21,619 bases of DNA from CAG-877 sp045125935 (GCA_045125935.1 JBGVNW010000024.1:1-21619), one strand, 5' to 3'. Positions 1 to 4,634 are shown, counted from the first letter of the stretch. Notes: generated by a model from the sequence alone, not told the origin. Made by a program: numbers and translations.

Positions 1-59
1 TTTTTTTTAAACACTATTTTGGTGTCTTTTTGTCGTGGACAAATATTTTTATTTTTGAG

Positions 60-110
60 AAGAAAAAAATAGATAAAATTATTTTCTATTAAATTCTATC
101 TATTTTTCTT
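60..110. repeat. AT-rich inverted repeat in the 335-bp leading gap
   Basis: Arms at 60-75 and 97-110 (AAG-A(n)-TAGATA and its complement, with two extra A in the left arm) continue inward as AATT/AATT at 77-80 and 91-94. It could act as a bidirectional terminator for something left of the window. The rest of 1-244 shows no ORF and no other clear signal. Confidence 0.4.
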
Positions 111-244
111 AAATTAATTATTTTTACTCTTTTTTACTGAAGATAGATATCATAGACGGATAAATATTCTCATACAAAGTATGCTTACTAGATTCATCAA
201 TATATAAGTGTATTTTTTAATTATCAAAAGTTCAATACAAACCA

Positions 245-273
245 TTGTGTTTAGAACGTTTGTTTGTTATAAT
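245..273 (+). promoter_or_regulatory. Toxin promoter 1 with LexA-like box
   Basis: The -35 is TTGTGT (245-250), then a 17-bp spacer, then the -10 TATAAT (268-273). Inside the spacer is GAAC-N4-GTTT (254-265), one base off the Gram-positive LexA/DinR core GAAC-N4-GTTC. The sister locus has the same element at the same place. A start near 280 would make the mRNA begin GGAACATTTGA. Confidence 0.7.
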
Positions 274-280
274 GTACTCA

Positions 281-330
281 GGAACATTTGATGTGAGTGT
301 CGTCCTCCGAACTTGAGAAAGAAAGGAGGG
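281..330 (+). promoter_or_regulatory. Structured leader of toxin mRNA 1
   Basis: GGAACATTTGA (281-291) can pair with TCGAATGCTCC (495-505) in the terminator, with one mismatch and one G-U pair. TGAGTGTC (294-301) is repeated at 447-454 in the 3' UTR, so an antisense RNA to the 3' UTR also matches the leader. CCTCC (304-308) is complementary to the Shine-Dalgarno GGAGG (325-329). All three features recur in the second locus. Confidence 0.65.
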
Positions 331-335
331 ATACA

Positions 336-428
336 ATGAAGAAAAGAACTTTTATAATAAAAGTCCTTCGCCTTATTGCTATCATTTTATTACTCCTTAC
401 CTTATTGGTAATAGCAATAAAAATATGA
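336..428 (+). CDS. Small hydrophobic peptide, probable type I toxin (copy 1)
   Basis: This is a 30-residue ORF (MKKRTFIIKV... ending VIAIKI): a basic N-terminus followed by one transmembrane helix, residues 7-28, of almost only I, L, V, A and T. A strong Shine-Dalgarno (GGAGG, 325-329) precedes the ATG at 336. The TGA stop (426-428) forms the start of a downstream hairpin. Small single-helix peptides with an overlapping convergent antisense RNA are typical of type I toxin-antitoxin loci (Fst/RNAII, TxpA/RatA, BsrG/SR4, TisB/IstR are known examples), where the peptide inserts in the membrane. I do not recognise this particular sequence. The role is inferred from peptide type, the conserved non-coding architecture and the second copy at 2039-2116. 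Confidence 0.75.
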   Translation: MKKRTFIIKVLRLIAIILLLLTLLVIAIKI

Positions 429-455
429 CACTCTTTCATCTCTGATTGAGTGTCA
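426..455. terminator. Hairpin terminating antitoxin RNA 1
   Basis: TGACACTC (426-433) pairs with GAGTGTCA (448-455). On the - strand it is followed by TATTTTTATT, a fair intrinsic terminator for the antisense RNA. On the + strand it lies at the toxin stop codon. Confidence 0.65.
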
Positions 456-472
456 ATACTAAAACTTTTTTA

Positions 473-514
473 GAGGCGACATTCACTTGCAGAATCGAAT
501 GCTCCTCTTTTTTT
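473..514 (+). terminator. Terminator of toxin mRNA 1
   Basis: GAGG (473-476) plus CATTC (480-484) pair with GAATG (497-501) plus CCTC (504-507) around a small internal loop, followed by seven T (508-514). The 3' arm is also the partner of the mRNA 5' end. Confidence 0.75.
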
Positions 515-545
515 ATTTTATGCAAGTTTTCTTGCTTACATACTA

Positions 546-574
546 ATAATAGCATAAATTATTAATATTGTCAA
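546..574 (-). promoter_or_regulatory. Antitoxin promoter 1
   Basis: A consensus -35 TTGACA (574-569), exactly 17 bp, and -10 TATTAT (551-546). It is stronger than the toxin promoter, as expected for an antitoxin made continuously. Confidence 0.75.
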
Positions 575-590
575 AAGCTCAACTTATATT

Positions 591-629
591 GATAGTGTTT
601 CCAAAGCGTGGAGATTTGAAAACACTATC
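591..629. repeat. Inverted repeat ahead of the 705-1543 operon
   Basis: Arms of 15 bases with one internal mismatch: GATAGTGTTT-c-CAAA (591-605) and TTTG-a-AAACACTATC (615-629), 9-bp spacer. No T-run follows on either strand, so an operator is more likely than a terminator. A possible -10 (TATAAT, 671-676) for the operon lies downstream. Confidence 0.5.
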
Positions 630-704
630 TTTAATGATTATCAATTTATTAATTTGGCAAAAATAATTAATATAATTAAAATAAAATATAAAGGAGGAAA
701 AATT

Positions 705-1394
705 ATGGAGAAAAAAGAATTCAGTGATATTCCACTAGAAGAAACTGGTTTTTATAACCAAGGATATTCATTTGCACAAGCTTTTAAAAAACATGGAATT
801 ACAACAGTATCACAAGTTTTAGATGACAAAACAATGTGGGAATATATGACTCATGCCACGAAAGGAAATAGAACTCAATTAATGGGATTTATTTCTCTGA
901 TGAAATATAAATATTTAAATTTACCTATTCCTGCTATTCAAATTTTGGAACAAAATTGTGATTTAAGTAGACTAACAAAAATAGGATTTAGTAATCTAGA
1001 TTATGAAACTATTAAAAGATATTTAAGAATTGAAAGAGAGTACATAGATATTGATATAAATAATTTAAGCAATTATAAATTAATAGAAGTTTTACAAAGT
1101 GTTTTAACTATACCTCGTTGCAGTGATAGAATTCGCTCATTAATTGAAACAAGCATTGAATGTTACGAACAAAACAAAACTACCATTATTCCCGAACAAG
1201 AAAAAAACAAAGTAGAAACAAATACATCCAGCATTACCGAAGAATCAAAAGAGAAAAAAATGATAATTTTTCTAAAGGAACAATTAGTCGGATTAACTTC
1301 AATGCGAGATAGTCTAAATATACAAATAAATAATATACAACAACAGATAGAGTTGTTATCAAACAATGAAACAAAAAGTAGAGGTCAAAAATGA
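705..1394 (+). CDS. Unknown protein with helix-hairpin-helix-like N-half and coiled-coil C-terminus
   Basis: 229 residues from the ATG at 705. I chose this start because AAGGAGG (691-697) sits just before it; an in-frame upstream extension has no ribosome site. The N-half contains two stretches with the rhythm of the RNA polymerase alpha-CTD type helix-hairpin-helix (around residues 8-38, FSDIPLEETG...HGITTVSQVL, and a second after residue 90, LTKIGFSNLDYETIKRYL). This is only a visual resemblance. A polar linker (~160-190) leads to a coiled coil (~190-220). No signal peptide or membrane segment. Its stop overlaps the next start (ATGA, 1391-1394), so the two genes are translationally coupled. 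It lies between the two toxin-like loci, in the same orientation. I do not recognise the family. Confidence 0.75.
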   Translation: MEKKEFSDIPLEETGFYNQGYSFAQAFKKHGITTVSQVLDDKTMWEYMTHATKGNRTQLMGFISLMKYKYLNLPIPAIQILEQNCDLSRLTKIGFSNLDYETIKRYLRIEREYIDIDINNLSNYKLIEVLQSVLTIPRCSDRIRSLIETSIECYEQNKTTIIPEQEKNKVETNTSSITEESKEKKMIIFLKEQLVGLTSMRDSLNIQINNIQQQIELLSNNETKSRGQK

Positions 1395-1543
1395 ACAAAA
1401 ATCTAATAGAAGAATTAAAAAATGCTATAGAACAATTAAAACAAGAAATTTTTGAAAAACAAGAAAAATTAAATGATTTAATTGAACAATATCAAGAATT
1501 AAGTGGAATTGAAATTTACGATGATAATCCAGACGAAGTATAA
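1391..1543 (+). CDS. Small coiled-coil protein
   Basis: 50 residues, MNKNLIEELK... ending DNPDEV. Residues 3-37 are a charged amphipathic helix with a leucine/isoleucine heptad pattern, followed by a short acidic tail. It starts inside the stop codon of the preceding gene (ATGA), and a terminator follows directly. The coiled-coil end of the upstream protein and this peptide could form a complex, which is inference. Too short to assign a family. Confidence 0.7.
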   Translation: MNKNLIEELKNAIEQLKQEIFEKQEKLNDLIEQYQELSGIEIYDDNPDEV

Positions 1544-1554
1544 AAAATTTAAAT

Positions 1555-1584
1555 GGCGTACTACAATTAGTAGTCGCCTTTTTT
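1555..1584 (+). terminator. Terminator of the 705-1543 operon
   Basis: GGCG-t-ACTAC (1555-1564), loop AATTA, GTAGT-CGCC (1570-1578), then six T. Confidence 0.85.
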
Positions 1585-1840
1585 AATGGGACTACATTCT
1601 CTTTCATTAATGAAATTTTTCTATAAAAATACTTACAATCTTTTTGATATATAGGATTTTTCCAATTTTTAGAAAACATTTTAAAATTTATATAAATTTA
1701 CTTCTCATAAAAGATACTACATTTCTAAATCATCAGTTTTTTGTTTAATTAATCGAAAAAAGTATGAACTTCCTATGAAATTAATACTTACTTTACTAAA
1801 ATCTAAATTATAAGAGTCCAAATTTCCTATCAATCCGATA

Positions 1841-1921
1841 CATAAGGATAGCACATTTGAAAATCAGTATTAAGGTTAGTATAACCATATGTCAAACAAA
1901 GAAATCAAATGTATTCATTTA
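1841..1921 (+). other. Possible decayed third copy of the toxin terminator region
   Basis: The gap 1585-1931 has no gene. Within it, CATAAGGATAG...CACATTTGA (1841-1860) and AATCAAATGTATTC (1903-1915) resemble CATAAGGGATTGCATTTGAT (2162-2181) and AATCAAATGTATCC (2189-2202) of locus 2, but spaced wider and without a T-run. No peptide ORF was found with it. Confidence 0.35.
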
Positions 1922-1931
1922 TAGCAAACCA

Positions 1932-1960
1932 TTGCGTTTAGAACAAATGTTTGCTACAAT
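1932..1960 (+). promoter_or_regulatory. Toxin promoter 2 with LexA-like box
   Basis: TTGCGT (1932-1937), 17-bp spacer, TACAAT (1955-1960), with GAAC-N4-GTTT (1941-1952) in the spacer. The N4 differs from copy 1 (AAAT versus GTTT) while both half-sites are identical, as expected for a protein-binding site. Predicted mRNA start about 1967, giving GGATACATTTGA as the 5' end. Confidence 0.7.
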
Positions 1961-1966
1961 GTTAAT

Positions 1967-2030
1967 GGATACATTTGAAATATATCAGATGCTTTCCCTT
2001 TCTGTTTATCAAATGATAAAAGAAAGGTGG
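1967..2030 (+). promoter_or_regulatory. Structured leader of toxin mRNA 2
   Basis: GGATACATTTGA (1967-1978) is the exact complement of TCAAATGTATCC (2191-2202) in the terminator. TCAGATGCT (1985-1993) is repeated at 2148-2156. CCTTTC..TTTATC (1997-2010) pairs with GATAAA..GAAAGG (2015-2027) around loop AAAT, burying the ribosome site at 2022-2030. Confidence 0.7.
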
Positions 2031-2038
2031 TGGTATTT

Positions 2039-2116
2039 ATGACAAAAAGAGAGTTTTCTCTATTTATTATAATATTACTCCTATTCTTAGTAGTAATTAT
2101 TTTACTCCTAAAATAG
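2039..2116 (+). CDS. Small hydrophobic peptide, probable type I toxin (copy 2)
   Basis: 25 residues, MTKREFSLFI... ending ILLLK. A short charged N-terminus precedes a single membrane helix (residues 7-24) that is almost all I, L, V and F. AAAGGTGGTGG (2024-2033) precedes the ATG and is held in a leader hairpin. Peptide sequence is only loosely like copy 1 at 336-428, but promoter, leader, terminator and antisense promoter match closely, so the two are sister loci. Function as a membrane toxin is inferred from this architecture. Any reading frame that runs through the leader here is not the gene. Confidence 0.75.
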   Translation: MTKREFSLFIIILLLFLVVIILLLK

Positions 2117-2120
2117 CAAA

Positions 2121-2156
2121 AGCATCTGATTTCACAACTATGTGATTTCAGATGCT
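2121..2156. terminator. Hairpin terminating antitoxin RNA 2
   Basis: AGCATCTGA-tt-TCACA (2121-2136), loop ACTA, TGTGA-tt-TCAGATGCT (2141-2156): 14 pairs with one TT/TT internal loop. On the - strand TTTTGCTATTTT follows. Confidence 0.65.
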
Positions 2157-2167
2157 ATATCCATAAG

Positions 2168-2209
2168 GGATTGCATTTGATCAACCACAATCAAATGTAT
2201 CCTCTTTTT
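2168..2209 (+). terminator. Terminator of toxin mRNA 2
   Basis: GGAT (2168-2171) and CATTTGAT (2174-2181) pair with ATCAAATG (2190-2197) and ATCC (2199-2202), then TCTTTTT. Confidence 0.85.
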
Positions 2210-2237
2210 ATTTTATGCAAGTTTCCTTGACGTATTC

Positions 2238-2266
2238 ATAATAACATAAAAACGGCTTTTTTACAA
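2238..2266 (-). promoter_or_regulatory. Antitoxin promoter 2
   Basis: TTGTAA (2266-2261), 17 bp, TATTAT (2243-2238); same -10 and spacing as antitoxin promoter 1. A hairpin overlaps it (AAAACGGCTT 2249-2258 with AAGTCGTTTT 2265-2274, one G-T), which could end transcription entering from the right. Confidence 0.65.
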
Positions 2267-2283
2267 GTCGTTTTCTATTATTA

Positions 2284-2350
2284 CTCGAAAGTTCGAGTTT
2301 CCTATCACCATGGTGCGATACTCGTACCTTATATGAACTGTCCCTCGTTG
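2284..2350. other. Dyads and a degenerate tRNA-3'-end-like segment
   Basis: An ACTCGAA/TTCGAGT hairpin (2283-2298) is followed by an imperfect dyad around CACCATGGTG (about 2303-2320). ATGGTGC then GAACTGTCC (2309-2343) recalls the tRNA-Thr 3' part on the same strand (ATGGTGC at 3814 and GAACTGTCC at 3835), but spacing and the bases between differ. It may be a decayed attachment-site duplicate or chance. Confidence 0.25.
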
Positions 2351-2404
2351 ACATTTTCAGTATATCACAAGTCTTTTGAAACTCCTATACCAAAATCGCT
2401 ATTC

Positions 2405-2482
2405 GAGTAATTTCCAATTAATTTCCGAATAATTTCCGGTTGACTACCTGATTCACTACCGTTTCATTTCCGGTTAATTTCT
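2405..2482. repeat. 11-bp tandem repeats, cluster 1
   Basis: Seven consecutive units with consensus GNTTNATTTCC, all 11 bp except one of 12 (2449-2460). Unit ends fall at 2415, 2426, 2437, 2448, 2460, 2471 and 2482. The region from 2267 to 2671 holds no gene; besides this cluster and cluster 2 it contains a T-rich stretch at 2535-2590. Confidence 0.85.
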
Positions 2483-2611
2483 GAATTAAAAAGGTGTTTC
2501 ACTAGGTTTTATAAGGGTTTGTGAATTTCCAGAAAATTATTTTTTAATTTTTTTATTCTCAAAATATTCTATGTTGTTTTTTTAGAAAAATCACTCCTAT
2601 CACTCACTACC

Positions 2612-2645
2612 AGTTCAATTTCCGATTAATTTCCGTTTCATTTCC
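2612..2645. repeat. 11-bp tandem repeats, cluster 2
   Basis: AGTTCAATTTCC (2612-2623), GATTAATTTCC (2624-2634) and GTTTCATTTCC (2635-2645), possibly preceded by a weak unit ending ACTACC at 2611. Same consensus as clusters 1 and 3. Confidence 0.85.
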
Positions 2646-2670
2646 ATCAGTACTTTTTATCACTACACCA

Positions 2671-2696
2671 ATAAAAAAAGAGCATTTTTCTGCTCT
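2671..2696 (-). terminator. Terminator of the XRE/wHTH-like operon
   Basis: On the - strand AGAGCA (2696-2691), loop GAAAAA, TGCTCT (2684-2679), then seven T. Confidence 0.9.
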
Positions 2697-2713
2697 ATAA
2701 ATTGTAATTTGTA

Positions 2714-2914
2714 TTACTTATTCAAATAATATTTGTTGTCTTGTGTCTTTACTAAAATCTTTTGTTTTTCTAATTTATCATTTATTCTTACAAATCTATC
2801 AGTTTTTCCAACACCAGCTTCTTCTAATGTTTTTGCAGTTTCTTCACTAATAGCACCACATAAATATAACTTTTTTATTATTAAACTTCTTCTTAATAAA
2901 TATATATTTAACAT
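2714..2914 (-). CDS. Small basic protein, possible winged-helix-like fold
   Basis: 66 residues. The ATG at 2914 follows CGGAGAAAG at a good distance and lies 18 bp after the stop of the XRE gene, so the two form an operon that ends at the terminator 2671-2696. The N-terminal residues 1-19 are hydrophobic/basic (MLNIYLLRRSLIIKKLYLCG). Residues 20-64 (ISEETAKTLEEAGV..., then DKLEKQKILVKTQDNKYYLNK) read like helix-helix followed by a beta wing, as in small winged-helix domains, but this is a visual impression only. I do not recognise the family. Pairing with a membrane-anchored regulator suggests an accessory or target role. Confidence 0.65.
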   Translation of the reverse strand: MLNIYLLRRSLIIKKLYLCGAISEETAKTLEEAGVGKTDRFVRINDKLEKQKILVKTQDNKYYLNK

Positions 2915-2932
2915 AATTTTTACTTTCTCCGT

Positions 2933-3295
2933 TTATCGATTAAATACAAGTTGAATAATAATAAAAATCAACATTCCAATAATTCCACTCAATACTGCAA
3001 ATTTAAGTCTTAATCTCTTACCATATTTTTCTATTATATACAAACGAAGATGTTGTTCTGAAAGAAATTTAAAATCCTGTTCAAGCATTTTTTCTCCATA
3101 ATAAAATTCGTTAATTGAAATTCCTAAAGTATTACACAAAGAATCCAAAATAGTATAATCAGGCAAAGATTTTCCATTTTCCCATCTACTAATAGTTTTT
3201 GATGACACACCTAAAATTTCGCTTAGTTGTTCTTGTGTGATATTTTTTTGTTTTCTGCATTCTAAAATAAATTTACCTATTTTTTCTTGGTTCAT
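2933..3295 (-). CDS. Membrane-anchored XRE-family regulator
   Basis: 120 residues. Residues 5-60 are a classic Cro/CI (HTH_3) domain: IGKFILECRKQKNITQEQLS, then VSSKTISRWENGKSLPD, with the recognition helix at about 31-40. Residues 98-118 form one hydrophobic helix (LKFAVLSGIIGMLIFIIIQL), so the protein is probably tethered to the membrane with its HTH in the cytoplasm. AGAGGG precedes the ATG at 3295. A - strand TATAAT lies upstream (3332-3327), and a 7-bp inverted repeat is at 3352-3368. Cytoplasmic HTH plus a single C-terminal membrane helix is known in regulators that sense membrane state, but the signal here is unknown. The 11-bp repeat clusters on both sides are candidate binding or replication sites; there is no direct evidence. 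Confidence 0.85.
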   Translation of the reverse strand: MNQEKIGKFILECRKQKNITQEQLSEILGVSSKTISRWENGKSLPDYTILDSLCNTLGISINEFYYGEKMLEQDFKFLSEQHLRLYIIEKYGKRLRLKFAVLSGIIGMLIFIIIQLVFNR

Positions 3296-3351
3296 TATTA
3301 TCCCTCTTTTCTAAAACAATTGTATATTATATGTTTTAAATTTAACAGGAC

Positions 3352-3368
3352 ATAAACTGAGAGTTTAT
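3352..3368. promoter_or_regulatory. Inverted repeat upstream of the XRE gene
   Basis: ATAAACT (3352-3358), GAG, AGTTTAT (3362-3368): perfect 7-bp arms, 3-bp spacer, about 20 bp upstream of the predicted -10 of the XRE gene and just after the 51-aa gene. It could be the regulator's own operator. No T-run follows, so it is a poor terminator. Confidence 0.45.
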
Positions 3369-3375
3369 CAAATTA

Positions 3376-3531
3376 CTATTTATTTAAATTAACAATTGAA
3401 TAAACCATTAATGCTACACCAAGACCAAAGAATACACAACCATACCATTCATTTAATTGATTAGCAAAAAATCCAATTATTCCTCCACCTAATGCACACA
3501 AAATTGCATATAACATTTTTTCCTTTTTCAT
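3376..3531 (-). CDS. Small two-helix membrane protein
   Basis: 51 residues, MKKEKMLYAI... ending VNLNK. Two hydrophobic helices, about residues 6-23 (YAILCALGGGIIGFF) and 31-46 (GCVFFGLGVALMVYS), joined by NQLNEWY, a hairpin with both ends probably in the cytoplasm. AAGGAG lies 9-10 bp before the ATG. It is upstream of the XRE gene in the same direction with about 80 bp between. The third 11-bp repeat cluster lies directly behind its promoter region. Family not recognised; small membrane proteins of this kind are common next to regulators in accessory regions. Confidence 0.7.
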   Translation of the reverse strand: MKKEKMLYAILCALGGGIIGFFANQLNEWYGCVFFGLGVALMVYSIVNLNK

Positions 3532-3593
3532 ATATCTCAACTCCTTAACAAATTACTATTTTTCTATCTGATTATATTATATCATAAGTTCCC

Positions 3594-3683
3594 GATTTTT
3601 TTCCGTTTTACTTCCAAACAATTTTCGTTTCATTTCCGATTAATTTCCGATTGATTTCTGTTCTATTTCTAATAGTAGTTTCC
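3594..3683. repeat. 11-bp tandem repeats, cluster 3
   Basis: Seven exact-length 11-bp units from 3594 to 3670, then a 13-bp unit ending TTTCC at 3683. It contains GTTTCATTTCC and GATTAATTTCC side by side (3627-3648), the same two units as in cluster 2 but in the opposite order. Confidence 0.85.
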
Positions 3684-3730
3684 ATTTTATAATTATCCAA
3701 CACTCCTTTCACTCCAAAATCTCAAGCAAA

Positions 3731-3758
3731 CAAAAAAATCACTTTGTCAAACAAGCGA
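3731..3758 (-). terminator. Second terminator after tRNA-Thr
   Basis: TCGCTT (3758-3753) pairs with AAGTGA (3744-3739) with one G-T, followed by seven T on the - strand. Confidence 0.65.
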
Positions 3759-3764
3759 CTTTCC

Positions 3765-3804
3765 TTATAAAACTTGACTTTCTAGGTCATAGAAAAGTTC
3801 AAGT
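3765..3804 (-). terminator. Terminator directly after tRNA-Thr
   Basis: ACTTGA..CTTTTCTA (3804-3790) pairs with TAGAAAG-TCAAGT (3784-3772), loop TGACC, then TTTTAT. A 13-bp stem with small bulges, starting 11 bp after the tRNA. Confidence 0.8.
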
Positions 3805-3814
3805 GAAACTCTTA

Positions 3815-3888
3815 TGGTGCCGAAAGACAGAATTGAACTGTCCGCTGATCCTTACCAAGGACCTGTTTTACCACTAAACTATATCGGC
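3815..3888 (-). tRNA. tRNA-Thr(GGT)
   Basis: The 74-nt cloverleaf reads: acceptor GCCGATA/TTTCGGC (one T-T mismatch), D-arm GTTT-AGTGGTA-AAAC, anticodon arm GGTCC-TTGGTAA-GGATC with anticodon GGT, T-arm GACAG-TTCAATT-CTGTC, discriminator A and an encoded CCA. The variable loop is 4 nt by this reading. It begins 10 bp after the preceding gene's stop and is probably cotranscribed with it. The accessory region begins beyond its 3' end. Confidence 0.9.
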
Positions 3889-3898
3889 AATTTAGGAA

Positions 3899-4606
3899 TT
3901 ATCTTTTGACATATTCCTTACTTTTTTCTAATGTTTTAGGTACATTAAGCGACCATATTTCTTCTCTACTTGGAAAACTACTTGTATCAAAATCAAAATC
4001 ACTTACCAAAATACAACTATATTTTCCATTTTTTCTATTTTCCATACTAAGAATATATTTACTACCCCTCGTTCCTAAGAAAGAAATTGATGTACGAAAA
4101 ACATCATAATTACAAGAACCAATTTTTCCAATACCATAATAATTTATAGACCCATTAGTATACTGTTTATCAATTTCAGATACCTCATTATCCCTATTAT
4201 ACCAAACAGTCGTCCTATAATCAGAATAGATTCCACTATTTTTTTCCATTAAACTAACTTGTTCAATTCCAAGTTCCTCTAAAAATCCAGCTGTCTCAAT
4301 ATATTTTGACAAATCGCCTTCATCAACTCTTGCCATCATTTTAAGAAACTCTCTATCAGTCATAAAAGACGCTTTCTTTTCTAAATTAAATCTCTTTAAA
4401 AATTCAATCATCGCTTTATGACGTTTTGCAAAAGACAATGTATCATGTTTCCCTTGTAAAACTGCTTTTGTAAGATAATCAACATCTAATAATTCGCGAT
4501 ATTCACTAACAAACTTAGTTACTACTTCAATACCTTCTCTTTGTGCAAGTTCAAATAACTCTCTATATATTTGACTTTGTAATACTTTTCTCTCTTCTAT
4601 TGCCAC
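3899..4606 (-). CDS. Unknown cytoplasmic protein, 235 aa
   Basis: No family recognised. I place the start at GTG 4606 because AGGGAG lies 9 bp before it; a TTG two codons earlier is too close to that site. Residues 1-110 are charged and helical (LQSQIYRELFELAQREGIEV, FAKRHKAMIEFLKRF). Residues 115-230 look like mixed beta strands with many Tyr, Asn and Ser (TTVWYNRDNEV..., GSINYYGIGKIGSCNYDVFR). No signal peptide or membrane helix. It lies 28 bp after the HD-domain gene and 10 bp before tRNA-Thr, within a run with no visible terminator. Confidence 0.75.
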   Translation of the reverse strand: MAIEERKVLQSQIYRELFELAQREGIEVVTKFVSEYRELLDVDYLTKAVLQGKHDTLSFAKRHKAMIEFLKRFNLEKKASFMTDREFLKMMARVDEGDLSKYIETAGFLEELGIEQVSLMEKNSGIYSDYRTTVWYNRDNEVSEIDKQYTNGSINYYGIGKIGSCNYDVFRTSISFLGTRGSKYILSMENRKNGKYSCILVSDFDFDTSSFPSREEIWSLNVPKTLEKSKEYVKR

Positions 4607-4634
4607 AACCAAACACTCCCTAAATAAAAACTAC

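Larger units (their letters stand above)
420..540 (-). ncRNA. Antitoxin RNA 1 (predicted)
   Basis: A - strand promoter (TTGACA 574-569, 17-bp spacer, TATTAT 551-546) would start an RNA near 540. It begins with a GCAAG/CTTGC hairpin (522-535), runs antisense to the toxin terminator and 3' UTR, and ends at the hairpin 426-455. It overlaps the last toxin codons, the whole toxin 3' UTR, and through the repeated TGAGTGTC also matches the toxin leader. Length about 115-120 nt. No ORF is visible. The second locus has the same promoter spacing, 5' hairpin and end point. Confidence 0.7.
2112..2232 (-). ncRNA. Antitoxin RNA 2 (predicted)
   Basis: Predicted to start near 2232 from the promoter at 2266-2238, carry a GCAAG/CTTG hairpin near its 5' end (2217-2229), run antisense to the toxin terminator and 3' UTR, and end at the hairpin 2121-2156. 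Through the repeated TCAGATGCT it also matches the toxin 2 leader, but not toxin 1, so the pair should be specific to its own mRNA. Confidence 0.7.

Noticed and set aside
9..31. Terminator from ACAC/GTGT followed by CTTTTTG at the left edge
   Set aside because: The stem is only four to five pairs, too weak to call.
1425..1679. 84-codon - strand ORF
   Set aside because: It overlaps a real + strand gene and its terminator, starts without a Shine-Dalgarno and has low-complexity composition.
1857..2042. 61-codon + strand ORF
   Set aside because: It runs through the promoter and leader of toxin locus 2, has no ribosome site, and the conserved structure is that of RNA, with the real peptide in another frame at 2039-2116.
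2284..2350. Complete tRNA gene
   Set aside because: T-arm-like and CACCA-like pieces are present on both strands, but no cloverleaf can be folded.
2405..2645. CRISPR-like array
   Set aside because: The 11-bp units are contiguous with no spacers, and no cas genes are present.
3906..4109. 67-codon + strand ORF opposite the unknown 235-aa gene
   Set aside because: Shadow of the antisense strand; no ribosome site. The same holds for + strand ORFs at 5305, 8897, 11457, 15654 and 16695.
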